Part shown: in pieces, positions 53,463-62,336 of the stretch
How the letters are laid out: each line of letters begins with the position of its first letter
How positions within the stretch are numbered: the first letter of the stretch is position 1
Source: Pandoraea norimbergensis
Lineage (GTDB): Bacteria > Pseudomonadota > Gammaproteobacteria > Burkholderiales > Burkholderiaceae
Direction: 5' to 3'
Assembly (NCBI RefSeq): GCF_001465545.3
Contig: NZ_CP013480.3
Location: forward strand, 5,270,001-5,334,000
Length of the DNA: 64,000 nucleotides
Made by a program: the position numbers and the translations under genes
The notes under the pieces: generated by a model
Told to the model about the DNA's origin: nothing
Database searches by the model: none
What the model saw: only the letters and a program-made list of their open reading frames with translations

Positions 53463-54530
53463 ATGCGCTTCTCCGACTTCGACCAACGCCTCGCCGCACT
53501 CGGCGCTCAGCCCGTCCATCGCGGCCGGGTGGCGCGCGTCTGGCTGGACGGTCAGGCGCTCGACACCGGCACGCGGCGTCGAAGCTCGGAGCACTTCCTC
53601 CCGCTGGCGCTACGCAACGCCCTTCCCACGATCACCGCAGAACTGGATGCGCTCGCGCGCGTGCGTTCCGAGCATGCCGGCAACGACGGCTCGCGCCTGC
53701 TCGTCGAACTTGCCGACGGGCAGATGGTGGAAAGCGTATTGCTGCCACGTGACGGACTCTGCGTCTCCACGCAGGTCGGCTGCGCGGTTGGCTGCCGGTT
53801 TTGCATGACCGGCAAGAGCGGTCTGATCCGCCAGATTTCGAGCATGGAAATCTTGGCGCAGGTCGTGCTGGCGCGACGTCTGCGTGCCGTGAAGAAAGTC
53901 GTCTTCATGGGCATGGGCGAACCGGCGCACAACCTTGAGAACGTGCTCGAAGCCATCGACCTGCTGGGCACCGAAGGCAATATCGGCCACAAGAATCTCG
54001 TGTTCTCCACCGTGGGCGACCCGCGCGTGTTCGAGGCACTGCCGCGCCAGCGCATCAAGCCGGCGTTAGCGCTATCGCTGCACACCACCAAGGCGGAACT
54101 GCGCGCGCACCTGCTGCCGCGCGCGCCGAAAATCGCACCGGATGCGCTGGTCGAACTCGGTGAAAAGTACGCCCGCGACACCGGTTATCCGATCCAGTAC
54201 CAGTGGACGCTGCTCAAAGGCATCAATGACGGCGACGATGAACTCGACGCCGTCGTGCGCCTGCTCAAAGGGAAATATGGCGTGCTCAACGTCATTCCCT
54301 TCAATAGTCTCGAAGGTGACGACTACCAGCGCCCCGATCGCGAACGCATTCGCGAGATCGTCCGCTATCTGCACAGCCGCGGCGTGCTGACCAAGGTCAG
54401 AGACAGCGCCGGTCAGGACGTCGACGGCGGTTGCGGGCAGTTGCGCGCGCGTGCGGTTGCTGGTGCCGCTGGCGAGGTGCAGGTGGTCGAATTGCGCCGC
54501 TCGCGTGCGGTAAAGCCGGAAGCGGCATAG
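53463..54530 (+). CDS. RlmN-like radical SAM 23S rRNA/tRNA methyltransferase
   Basis: 355 residues. The radical SAM cluster is C107-x3-C111-x2-C114 in VGCAVGCRFCMTGKSG. FMGMGEPAHNLENV near 148 and the second catalytic cysteine Cys324 in QDVDGGCGQLR (E. coli RlmN Cys355 position) are present, so the RlmN mechanism, methylating C2 of adenosine, is intact. E. coli RlmN targets A2503 in 23S rRNA and A37 in some tRNAs. The housekeeping rlmN of Burkholderiaceae normally lies next to ndk/ispG/hisS, so this could be a second copy with shifted specificity. Confidence 0.88.
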   Translation: MRFSDFDQRLAALGAQPVHRGRVARVWLDGQALDTGTRRRSSEHFLPLALRNALPTITAELDALARVRSEHAGNDGSRLLVELADGQMVESVLLPRDGLCVSTQVGCAVGCRFCMTGKSGLIRQISSMEILAQVVLARRLRAVKKVVFMGMGEPAHNLENVLEAIDLLGTEGNIGHKNLVFSTVGDPRVFEALPRQRIKPALALSLHTTKAELRAHLLPRAPKIAPDALVELGEKYARDTGYPIQYQWTLLKGINDGDDELDAVVRLLKGKYGVLNVIPFNSLEGDDYQRPDRERIREIVRYLHSRGVLTKVRDSAGQDVDGGCGQLRARAVAGAAGEVQVVELRRSRAVKPEAA

Positions 54531-54756
54531 CTCTCGCACGACTGTTTTCCAAGTACCAGCATCACGCGCTGGTAATCCCCCGCCGTTCGACCATCATCAA
54601 CATGGATGATGGAGCTTGTGCCTCCCACTGAGTAATCTTCGCTTGCGAAACCCTGCATAAGGGTGTCCACGCTTGCCGCCGCCGTCCTCACGACCCGGTG
54701 GATTCGGATCCATACGAGCGTCGGATCGATAACACTCAGAACGTGGGGAGAAGACC

Positions 54757-55947
54757 ATGAGAAACGCACTTGATTTCACGAAACTCGTTTTGCTGGGCAG
54801 CCTGAGCACGCTCGCCGCATGCGCATCGGCGCCGCGCGCGCCAGCCCTTCCATCGACTTGGACAATGACCACGCAAGGCTGCCAGACGTGGAACCGAACG
54901 CCATCGGCGACGAGCACGGAAACCGTGACTTGGGATGGCGCGTGTGTGGGCGGCTATGTCGACGGCCCGGGGACCTTGACCTGGTTTCAGGACGGCAGCT
55001 ATTCGCAACGCTTCGTCGGCACCATGCGGGCAGGCAAACGTCAGGGCATTGGCGAGTATTACTGGGCGAGCGGCGATCGTTATCAAGGGGCGTTCGAGAA
55101 CGACCTCCGTACCGGCAAAGGCAACTACACATGGAGCAGCGGCGACACGTATTCCGGTGATTTTGTCGATGGCCAGCGCACCGGGTACGGCATTTACACG
55201 TATGCGAACGGCAATCGCTTTGAGGGCGATCAAAGCAATGGCAGTTTCATGAACGGCAACCTGAGCGCCGCCAATGGCGAGGCCATTGCGAGATACACCG
55301 ATGGCAAGCGCATTGCGCTGCGCTATGAGCCGGCACAGGCGTCGAGTCAAACAAGCAGCGGCGGTGCCGGATTCGGAGCGGTGCTGGGCGCCATCGCGCA
55401 AGGTCTGGCGGCGGCGGGCGGGAAGAACGCCGCACAGCTTCAGGCGGCGGCATCTGTCATGAATAGTTCTGCTGGCGGTGGTGGCAGCGCGGCGCGGGCG
55501 TACAGCGCGCCGAACACAGCGGCCAGTGGCAATGCAACCAGCGGGATGAACGGCGCCGAGACGCAGCCGATGGTCAACAACTGCTTGAGCCTGACGCGCA
55601 GCCACAAGTATTCGATGCGAATCAACAATAGCTGCGGTTTTGAAGTGTCGATGATCTATTGCTACACCAGCATCAGCAACGCGGCACGCACTGGCTTCGA
55701 TGTGACATCCAATGCTTGCACGAATTACCGCACGAGTGCTTCGGCCAACGTCGTTGTCGGCGCGTCGTCGTTCATCGAGGTCAACGCGCCCGACAACACC
55801 CAGCCGGTCGAATTCATCGCGTGTAAATCGGCGAACGACGGTTATCCGGAGAAGCTGCGTTACGACGGCAGCCGGCTCAACGGACAGTGCCATTACAGAC
55901 AAACTACGGCGGGCAACGGGTCACGCAGTTTTGGCGGGGTCAGGTAA
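54757..55947 (+). CDS. MORN-repeat lipoprotein
   Basis: 396 residues. Lipobox LAAC at residue 22. Residues about 65-170 hold at least four MORN repeats (YVDGPGTLTW, GKRQGIGEYYWASGDRYQGA, RTGKGNYTWSSGDTYSGDFV, DGQRTGYGIYTYANGNRFEG). A long Ser/Gly/Ala segment follows, then a C-terminal domain with six cysteines (SCGFEVSMIYCYTS, NACTNYR, IACKSAN). The ATG has GGGGAGA upstream. MORN repeats bind lipids or proteins at membranes. Probably periplasmic or surface-exposed; first gene of the exported trio at 54.7-57.7 kb, though the other two lie on the opposite strand. Confidence 0.8.
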   Translation: MRNALDFTKLVLLGSLSTLAACASAPRAPALPSTWTMTTQGCQTWNRTPSATSTETVTWDGACVGGYVDGPGTLTWFQDGSYSQRFVGTMRAGKRQGIGEYYWASGDRYQGAFENDLRTGKGNYTWSSGDTYSGDFVDGQRTGYGIYTYANGNRFEGDQSNGSFMNGNLSAANGEAIARYTDGKRIALRYEPAQASSQTSSGGAGFGAVLGAIAQGLAAAGGKNAAQLQAAASVMNSSAGGGGSAARAYSAPNTAASGNATSGMNGAETQPMVNNCLSLTRSHKYSMRINNSCGFEVSMIYCYTSISNAARTGFDVTSNACTNYRTSASANVVVGASSFIEVNAPDNTQPVEFIACKSANDGYPEKLRYDGSRLNGQCHYRQTTAGNGSRSFGGVR

Positions 55948-56027
55948 GCGGTGGCGCTCCCGCGTGCCGTGAACGCGACGCATCGATTGTCGCTGAACCG
56001 GGATCGCGGGGGCCAGAGCGCAGGTGC

Positions 56028-56717
56028 TCAATTCGAACCGACCTTCGCGCGGTCCGACTGCGCGATACGCAAGGCCCTGAGCTGGATATCAAGTGCCCGT
56101 GCCAGTTGTTCCTGCTCGACACGCACCTGAGCGAGCCGCCTTTCGATTTCGTCCTGCTTGGTTTGGGGTGTCGATACCGGTTGCGGTTGTGCTTGCGCGG
56201 CGAGGGCATCGTTGAGCACCACCAACCCCAGATTGCCTTCCTTGGTATTGGCGAGCCCTTCCGAGTTCAGCGTCGGACGCCCGGCGCGCTCCCATTCGTC
56301 TTGGGTCATCGGGCACTGCACCCCCGTCACCGCCAACGCGTAGCGATTCTCGGCGATGGTGCACAACACGGCCACCGATGCCTTCACCTGCCCCATGCTG
56401 CGCAGTTCTCGCGCGTTCTTGAGCGTCTCGCAATGATGGTCGGTCCAAGTGGTGCCAATGGAAAAGCCGAACATCGTGCCCGAGCCACCGACACTGGTCG
56501 ATCCCATGCAGGTGTCGGTTGACGTTGTCAGCGCGGGCCCCACGGCGGTCGATGCCGAGAAACGCGTGTCGGTGTTGTAGATCGCGTGTGAATCCATGTT
56601 GAGCGCACCGCCGGTCGCGCCCGATGAAGCGGTACCGCTGCCCATGCCGGTCATGGACTGCCCGATCGCCGAGAACGCGAGCATGGCGAGACCGGCGAAG
56701 AGTGCAATCTTCTTCAT
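56028..56717 (-). CDS. Exported protein with DTCMGS / Cys-pattern domain
   Basis: 229 residues. Signal peptide followed by a Gly/Ser/Thr-rich N-terminal half with DTCMGSTSVGGSGTMFGFSI, then DDHHCETLKNARELRSMGQV-like (here TDHHCETLKNARELRSMG), AVLCTIAENRYALAVTGVQC and a charged helical tail (QDEIERRLAQVRVEQEQLAR). I recall similar Cys-bearing patterns in uncharacterised phage and plasmid proteins, but cannot name a family. It is probably exported and has paired cysteines. Same strand as 56885-57676 and convergent with the MORN lipoprotein. Confidence 0.7.
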   Translation of the reverse strand: MKKIALFAGLAMLAFSAIGQSMTGMGSGTASSGATGGALNMDSHAIYNTDTRFSASTAVGPALTTSTDTCMGSTSVGGSGTMFGFSIGTTWTDHHCETLKNARELRSMGQVKASVAVLCTIAENRYALAVTGVQCPMTQDEWERAGRPTLNSEGLANTKEGNLGLVVLNDALAAQAQPQPVSTPQTKQDEIERRLAQVRVEQEQLARALDIQLRALRIAQSDRAKVGSN

Positions 56718-56884
56718 GATGTTTCCCCTCAGTGTGTTTTTTGTGTGCGCTCGTGCGGCGGACGAGGTGCCGATGATGCGTAGGGCACCTGCCCGCTCGC
56801 GCGCGTCATGCGTTATCGACGCGATGCTGCCGGCGAGCGGTTGGCGAAGTCACGTTGAAGCTGCGACATGCGCCAACCGGCTAC

Positions 56885-57676
56885 TTAGTGCGTCGGCGTC
56901 GGCAGTTGGACGACCGCCAGCGGCGACGTGTTGTCCGCTTTGACGGTCACGCCAAACGACGCATTGCTGCTCGCCGTGTTGTGCAGCGTGTTGGCGAAGC
57001 CCGACGACTCGTTGTAAGTAGCCCCCGCGCCGATCTGGTTCACGTTCGGGATGTTGGTCAGATTGATATTGGCACTCGTGAGTGCGGCAAGCCCGGTCGC
57101 AGCGATGTTATCGACACTCGCACTGCCGCCAGCACTCGTGGTGTTGGTCACCGAGAACCCGTTGTACTGCGGGCCGGTGTAGGCAACGTCTTGTTGAATC
57201 GAGCTGTAGAAGTTCGCACCACTAGCTGACGCGTTCGAGTTGGCTTCGTTGCTGCCCGCCTGTGCGTAGTTGGATGTACCGGACGTCGCGCTGCCGGTAC
57301 CGGTGCCATGTGCACTCGGGAAGGCAAGCGTGCCGTTGGCCGTCGAGCTCGTCGTGCCTTGGGCGATGGCGCCACCGCTACCGCCGCCAACCGATGCGTT
57401 GAATGCCAGTGCCGAGCCCGACGTCTGCGTCGTCCCCACCAGATTCATCTGCGTGCTGGCGTAGGTGTTCGTCGTCGAGCCGGGTTGCAGCGTGAACGAC
57501 GACATCTGCGTGGCGCTGGCACCGGTGTACGACTGACCGGGCGCTACGGCTGCGGCAGAACCGGACACGTTGGTGGTGTTGCTGATGATGCCGGTGCCCG
57601 AAGCACTCGGCACTTGTGCATGGGCAACGCCGATCGAGGCGAACAGAGCGAGCAGAGCTAACGAGACATTTTTCAT
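56885..57676 (-). CDS. Exported Ser/Thr/Asn/Gly-rich protein
   Basis: 263 residues. Signal peptide ends AHAQ. The mature protein is almost all Ser, Thr, Gly, Asn and Ala with scattered Tyr/Phe and Gln, e.g. NTTNVSGSAAAVAPGQSYTG and TSNYAQAGSNEANSNASASG. There is no Lys until near the end and no recognised domain. This composition is like fibre-forming or amyloid-like surface proteins, but no curli-type repeat is seen. GGAG precedes the ATG. Neighbour of the DTCMGS-type protein, same strand, 167 bases apart. Confidence 0.7.
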   Translation of the reverse strand: MKNVSLALLALFASIGVAHAQVPSASGTGIISNTTNVSGSAAAVAPGQSYTGASATQMSSFTLQPGSTTNTYASTQMNLVGTTQTSGSALAFNASVGGGSGGAIAQGTTSSTANGTLAFPSAHGTGTGSATSGTSNYAQAGSNEANSNASASGANFYSSIQQDVAYTGPQYNGFSVTNTTSAGGSASVDNIAATGLAALTSANINLTNIPNVNQIGAGATYNESSGFANTLHNTASSNASFGVTVKADNTSPLAVVQLPTPTH

Positions 57677-58301
57677 GGTGTGGCTTCTCCAATTTTGTTT
57701 CTGTTATGGGCTTCAAAGCACTGGAGATATGGCCACCGAGCACGTGCGAACGATGTGTCGCCTCGTGTGTGATCATCCCCCCGAGACGACCGGATCAGTG
57801 GTGAGCGCGTTATGGTTGCGCCCAATCCAGCTTGCCGTTCGTCTACGGAGAGACTGAGCAACTTGTATGCCAATCGAGAATCGGGATTGAAAATCGGCGT
57901 CAGGGTTTAGACCGAGAGGCACGCGTCTTCGCCATGACTGTCTTCAGTTGATCAAGACGATTGGATTTGAATAATTCGATCGGTGTGTGCAACGTTCGAA
58001 CTAAGGCGACGAGGTGCAAACGAGAGAAAGCGTTACGAAGGGCGAATACGTAACGTTACGAGAGGGGGACGCCGCGGAACATCGGTGTATTGGCACGTTT
58101 CGCGGCCCTTCAAAGACGTTGCGCGCGCAAAATGCACCACATCGGGAATGGCGTCAATACTGCATTCGATGGATAAGTGAAAAGAAAGAATTTGGAGGAT
58201 CGAGGGAATCGATCTCAAGATGCTCCGCTCCGAATCGTACCGACCGAAGAAACACGGTAGATTGCCAAAAACCCCAAACCGCGCTTAGAATGGCGTTCTT
58301 C
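57677..58301. other. 625-base stretch without a gene, upstream of tRNA-Gly
   Basis: Visibly less GC-rich and more purine-rich than the surroundings. It holds the promoter of the Ser/Thr-rich protein gene, a 12-base palindrome CGTAACGTTACG (58049-58060) with related GTTACGA copies nearby, and the tRNA promoter at the right end. No coding pattern or mobile-element ends seen. Confidence 0.55.
58262..58291 (+). promoter_or_regulatory. Sigma-70 promoter of tRNA-Gly
   Basis: TTGCCA (58262-58267), 18-base spacer, TAGAAT (58286-58291). Predicted start about 58298, 4 bases before the tRNA. Confidence 0.7.
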
Positions 58302-58375
58302 GCGGGCGTCGTATAATGGTAATACCCTAGCTTCCCAAGCTAGAGCCGTGGGTTCGATTCCCATCGCCCGCTCCA
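58302..58375 (+). tRNA. glyT: tRNA-Gly, anticodon CCC
   Basis: 74 bases including an encoded CCA. The acceptor stem GCGGGCG pairs with CGCCCGC, the anticodon stem CTAGC/GCTAG encloses TTCCCAA with anticodon CCC, and the T arm has GTTCGATTC. Reads GGG codons. Followed by a terminator. The gene symbol is a convention only. Confidence 0.95.
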
Positions 58376-58389
58376 AAGATTCTTCGAAG

Positions 58390-58414
58390 AAGCCGTCCTC
58401 GTGACGGCTTTTTT
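58390..58414 (+). terminator. Intrinsic terminator of tRNA-Gly
   Basis: AAGCCGTC (58390-58397), 5-base loop, GACGGCTT (58403-58410), TTTT. Confidence 0.9.
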
Positions 58415-58583
58415 GTTTCTGCGCGCCGCATCTCCCACCGCCCTGACATCAATTCCACAACCGATATCGGGTTATTGGAACAGTCGTTAAATAATCGCCT
58501 ATAGTCTCGTCTACCGGACTGGCGTATTGACGTCGTCCAATGCCTTACCCCGTTTTCGCCCCCTTTTATCAAGGCACATCAAC

Positions 58584-59165
58584 ATGAGCGGCAGACCCAG
58601 AGAATTCGACGACGCGGCCGTCATCGACGCCGCCATGGATGCGTTCTGGACGAACGGCTATGAAGGCACGTCGGCGCAGACGCTCGTCGAATGCACCGGC
58701 CTCGGGCGCGGCAGTCTTTACAACGCCTTCGGCAATAAGCTGAACCTTTATCACGAAGCCCTCGAGCGCTATCAGACGCTCGGGCTTCAGACGCAAGTCG
58801 ACATTCTCAACGCGCCCGGCGCGGTCAAAGACCGGCTGCGCGCCCTCATGCAATGGGGGATCGACCAAGACCTCGATCCCCAGAAGGGACGCGGCTGCAT
58901 GGGTCTTTTCGCTGCCCTCGAACGCGGCGGCAAAGACCCCAGAGTGCGCCAGATCAGTCAGGCCTATCTCACCCGTATCGAACAAGTGCTCGTGCACCTG
59001 ATCGCCATCGGACAACACAGCGGTGAACTCTCCACCGATCGGCCCGCACTCCTCGTCGCCCGTATGTACATCAGCAGCTATTTCGGATTGCGCGCCCTCG
59101 GACGCACCGTCTGCGACCGCGCATTTCTCGAAGACATCATGAAAGGCACGATCGCCCAGCTCTGA
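58584..59165 (+). CDS. TetR/AcrR-family transcriptional regulator
   Basis: 193 residues. The helix-turn-helix runs from GRPREFDDAAVIDAAMDAFW, then GYEGTSAQTLVECTGLGRGS to LYNAFGNKLNLYHEAL. The C-terminal domain has KGRGCMGLFAALE, typical of the subgroup (YxaF/NemR-like) regulating electrophile or drug response genes. The MFS transporter 114 bases downstream in the same direction is a likely target or operon mate. AAGG lies 9 bases before the ATG. Confidence 0.93.
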   Translation: MSGRPREFDDAAVIDAAMDAFWTNGYEGTSAQTLVECTGLGRGSLYNAFGNKLNLYHEALERYQTLGLQTQVDILNAPGAVKDRLRALMQWGIDQDLDPQKGRGCMGLFAALERGGKDPRVRQISQAYLTRIEQVLVHLIAIGQHSGELSTDRPALLVARMYISSYFGLRALGRTVCDRAFLEDIMKGTIAQL

Positions 59166-59279
59166 CGCTTTCGATTGCCGACGCAAACGCGACCGACACA
59201 CGCAACGCACCCAACACACAAGCATCACCCGACATTCGCGCGTAAAGCCCTCTGGGCTTTTTCTTCCCCCAAATATTGA

Positions 59280-60479
59280 ATGATCGTTACAGATATGACG
59301 CAAAAAACCTCGATGCCACCGGTCGTGTACTTATTAGGACTCACCGTCTTTGCCATGACCACGGCGGAATTCATGGTTGCCGGCATGATGCCCGCGCTCG
59401 CCCATGCGATGAACGTTGGCATTGGCGACATCGGCAACCTGATCTCGCTCTATGCGTTGGGCATGACGATCGGCGGCCCAGTGCTCACCGCCCTCCTGCT
59501 CGCCTTGCGCACGCCGCATAAGCAAGCGCTCGTCTGGCTGCTCGTCATCAACGTGGCGGGCGGTGTGCTCGCCGCCGTGGCCACGCGCTATGAAGTGATG
59601 GCGCTCGCTCGCATCATCATGGGCGTGGCCAGCTCCGCTACGTTCGGTGTCGCGCTCACGTTGTGCGCCGACCTCGTCGCGCCGTCGGTGCGCGGTCGTG
59701 CGGCGTCGTTCGTGCTTGGCGGCCTGATGTTCTCGCCCGTCGTGGGCGTGCCGCTCACGGCGTTCATCGAGCAGCACTTCGGCTGGCGTGCCAGCTTCTG
59801 GCTGGTCGCCGTACTCGCCGCGCTCTGCACCGTGGCGGTCGCGCTATGGGCACCTGCCACCGAGAAGCGCGAGACTGTCAGCCTTGCGGCCGAATTCCGT
59901 TCCCTGCGCAATCGTCCGCTGTGGGCCGCCTTCATCACGAGCGGCCTGATCATCGGCGCGACCTTCGCCGCGTTCAGCTACTTCTCGCCGATCTTCCTGA
60001 ACGTCGCTGGGGTATCCGCCGCCACGATTCCGAATCTGCTCGCGATGTACGGTATCGCCAACATCATCGGCAATGCCGTGACGGGCCGGTTTGCTGACCG
60101 CCATACGCTCACGGTGCTGGTCGTCGGCCTGAGCGTGCTGGCACTCGCTTTGGTGAGTTTCGCGTTGTGGGCCGATATCACGCCGGTGGGGATTGCCGCG
60201 TTTGCCGCCATCGGCCTGACCGGCGTGTCGCTCAACCCCGCCATGGTCGCGCGCGTGATGCGCGCCGCCGCGCCGGGGCCGCTCGTCAATACGATGCACA
60301 CCTCGGTGATCACGGCCGGTCTCGCGTTCGGCACTTGGGCAGGCGGCTCCGCAATCGACGCGGGCTACGGCATGCGCGCGCCGCTCTGGATCGGCGCCGC
60401 CATGGCTGCCATCGGTCTCGCCAGCCTGCTGCCATATCTGCGCAGCGGCCTCGCGCAAACCGCCGACGCCACCTGCTGA
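59280..60479 (+). CDS. MFS transporter, DHA1-type efflux
   Basis: 399 residues, 12 helices. VFAMTTAEFMVAGMMPALAH is the start of the DHA1 (AraJ/PmrA-like) family, and RGRAASFVLGGLMFSPVVGV lies near residue 140. Probably exports a drug or metabolite and pairs with the TetR regulator before it. The ATG at 59295 (MTQKT) is an alternative start; neither has a strong ribosome binding site. Confidence 0.9.
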   Translation: MIVTDMTQKTSMPPVVYLLGLTVFAMTTAEFMVAGMMPALAHAMNVGIGDIGNLISLYALGMTIGGPVLTALLLALRTPHKQALVWLLVINVAGGVLAAVATRYEVMALARIIMGVASSATFGVALTLCADLVAPSVRGRAASFVLGGLMFSPVVGVPLTAFIEQHFGWRASFWLVAVLAALCTVAVALWAPATEKRETVSLAAEFRSLRNRPLWAAFITSGLIIGATFAAFSYFSPIFLNVAGVSAATIPNLLAMYGIANIIGNAVTGRFADRHTLTVLVVGLSVLALALVSFALWADITPVGIAAFAAIGLTGVSLNPAMVARVMRAAAPGPLVNTMHTSVITAGLAFGTWAGGSAIDAGYGMRAPLWIGAAMAAIGLASLLPYLRSGLAQTADATC

Positions 60480-60498
60480 ACACGCTCGCTGTCACGCT

Positions 60499-61416
60499 TT
60501 ACACCGTCTCCGGGCCACCCTCGCCCGCCGCCTCAACCTCACGGCGGAGATACGCCCAGAGACGGTTCGCCACCGGCCCATGCGGCCCCTCGGCACGCCG
60601 CGCCGCGACGATTTCCTCTGTGTGCACGGGCAGATGCCGGCTAGCGATGGATTTGAGCGCGCCGCTGCGCAGCTCCTCCTCGATCAGATGCGCAGGCAAG
60701 TGTCCCCAGCCCAAGCCATGCACGATCACATCCTTCTTCATCGCCTGATCGGCCACCGTGCACTGATGCGCCCCGTCGATCACGAAGAAGCTCTCGCCGC
60801 CCGGCTGCCGCGCCGAATCGCGCATGACGCATTGGGTGTAGCCGCGCATGTCCGCCGGACGCACGAGGCGCGGTAGCGGTGCCGTGAGCATTTGCGGTGC
60901 CACCACCGGCACGAGCCGCACCTTGCACAGATCGATCCACGCAATGTCGGCATCGCGCTTGTCGACGCGGTGCAGGATGAGATCCGCGTCCCCCGACATC
61001 AACCGTTCCATCGGCCCGCCCACCGTCTCGAAGTGCAATTGCAGACGCGTGTGAGGACACTCGGCGAAGAACCGCGCCAGCAGCCCCAGCAGCAAGCCGC
61101 GCGGGCACAGGTCGCCGACGACCACGTTCAACTCACTCTCTTCGCCCATCGCCAACTGCTCGGCGTGCTGTCGCAAGCCCATCGCTTCGCGCAGCAATGG
61201 CTGCGCACGCCGGTAGAACGACTCGCCTGCATCGCTTAGCTTCACGCGATAACCGCTGCGGTCGAGCAACGCGAGGCCCGTCTGCCGCTCCAGCCTTGCC
61301 ACCGCCGCGAACACGGCCGGATGCGTGCGGTGCAATACCGCCGCCGCTGCCTGAAAACTGCCCTCGCGGATCACGGCGTCGAAGCATTGCAGGTCGTGCA
61401 GGGTGAATTCCGTCAT
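60499..61416 (-). CDS. LysR-family transcriptional regulator (likely for pcaD)
   Basis: 305 residues from the ATG of MTEFTLHDLQ; a further 25 codons upstream are open but overlap the promoter. The helix-turn-helix is CFDAVIREGSFQAAAAVLHR, then THPAVFAAVARLERQTGL. Divergent from pcaD, with a perfect palindrome (61430-61451) 14 bases upstream of this start, so it probably controls both. Confidence 0.93.
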   Translation of the reverse strand: MTEFTLHDLQCFDAVIREGSFQAAAAVLHRTHPAVFAAVARLERQTGLALLDRSGYRVKLSDAGESFYRRAQPLLREAMGLRQHAEQLAMGEESELNVVVGDLCPRGLLLGLLARFFAECPHTRLQLHFETVGGPMERLMSGDADLILHRVDKRDADIAWIDLCKVRLVPVVAPQMLTAPLPRLVRPADMRGYTQCVMRDSARQPGGESFFVIDGAHQCTVADQAMKKDVIVHGLGWGHLPAHLIEEELRSGALKSIASRHLPVHTEEIVAARRAEGPHGPVANRLWAYLRREVEAAGEGGPETV

Positions 61417-61429
61417 GTCATCTCTTTTG

Positions 61430-61451
61430 ACAAAGATCGTCCGATCTTTGT
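61430..61451. promoter_or_regulatory. Operator between LysR and pcaD
   Basis: Perfect 10-base arms ACAAAGATCG (61430-61439) and CGATCTTTGT (61442-61451) with a 2-base centre. It lies 14 bases before the LysR start and 84 before pcaD. The T-n11-A pattern of LysR boxes is contained within the arms. Confidence 0.7.
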
Positions 61452-61535
61452 AATTTAAATCATTTCCAGCCTCACCCAGAATGGACTTCACGAACTGACC
61501 ACAACGTCTTTTTCCTGATCTCCCCGGAGGCTACG

Positions 61536-62336
61536 ATGGACAACCTTTCTTTCTTCGACACCACTGACGGCGCGCGTATCGCATATCGGCTCGATGGCCC
61601 CGATCACGCGCCCGTGCTGGTGCTCTCGAATTCGATCGGCACCGATCTGCACATGTGGGACGCGCAGATCGCCGACTTCTCGCAACACTTCCGTGTGCTG
61701 CGCTATGACGCGCGCGGCCATGGCGCGTCGAGCGTGCCGCCCGGCCCCTATTCACTGGCGCGTCTTGGCGAAGATGTCGTGGAGTTGCTAGATCATCTGG
61801 ATATCGCCCGCGCGCACTTTCTCGGGCTGTCGCTCGGAGGCATCGTCGGGCAATGGCTCGGCATCCATGCCGCCGCGCGCATCGACCGATTGATTCTGAG
61901 CAACACTGCCGCCTATCTCGGCCCGGCCGACATCTGGGACGCGTCGATCGCTGCCGTCCTTCAGGCGAGAGACATGCGCGAGACCACGCAAACGTTTCTT
62001 CGTAACTGGTTTCCGGCGCCCATGCTCGATGGCGACGATCCGGCGGTCGTACCGTTTCGCGAAACGCTGCTCGCGACCAACCGCCACGGGCTGGCCGGCT
62101 CGTGGGCGGCTGTCCAGCAGACAGACCTCCGGCGCGATATCGCCGCCATCACTCGCCCGACACTCGTGATCTGCGGCGAATACGACACGGTGACCTCCTC
62201 CGCGCTCGGGGAAGCTATCGCGAACACGATTCCCGGCGCCCGCCTGCAAGTGTTCCCTGCGGTGCATTTGTCTAACGTGGAATTTCCCGAGCCGTTCTCG
62301 AAAGCGATCATCGCGTTTCTCATGCCGCCGCAATGA
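61536..62336 (+). CDS. pcaD: 3-oxoadipate enol-lactonase
   Basis: 266-residue alpha/beta hydrolase. Catalytic triad: Ser99 in GLSLGGIVG, Asp217 in GEYDTVT and His244 in PAVHLSNVEFP. SNSIGTDLHMWD near residue 31 and YDARGHGASS near 57 are typical of PcaD. It opens 3-oxoadipate enol-lactone in the beta-ketoadipate (protocatechuate/catechol) pathway. Other pca genes are not in the window. GGAGG precedes the start region. Other hydrolases of this fold are possible but the family match is good. Confidence 0.92.
   Translation: MDNLSFFDTTDGARIAYRLDGPDHAPVLVLSNSIGTDLHMWDAQIADFSQHFRVLRYDARGHGASSVPPGPYSLARLGEDVVELLDHLDIARAHFLGLSLGGIVGQWLGIHAAARIDRLILSNTAAYLGPADIWDASIAAVLQARDMRETTQTFLRNWFPAPMLDGDDPAVVPFRETLLATNRHGLAGSWAAVQQTDLRRDIAAITRPTLVICGEYDTVTSSALGEAIANTIPGARLQVFPAVHLSNVEFPEPFSKAIIAFLMPPQ

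Noticed and set aside
57983..58180. 65-residue frame upstream of tRNA-Gly
   Set aside because: Arg/Lys-rich with no ribosome binding site and no recognisable domain.
58302..58375. tRNA-Gly as integration site of a genomic island
   Set aside because: No integrase gene, no repeat of the tRNA 3' end and no phage genes are seen to the right; ordinary genes follow.
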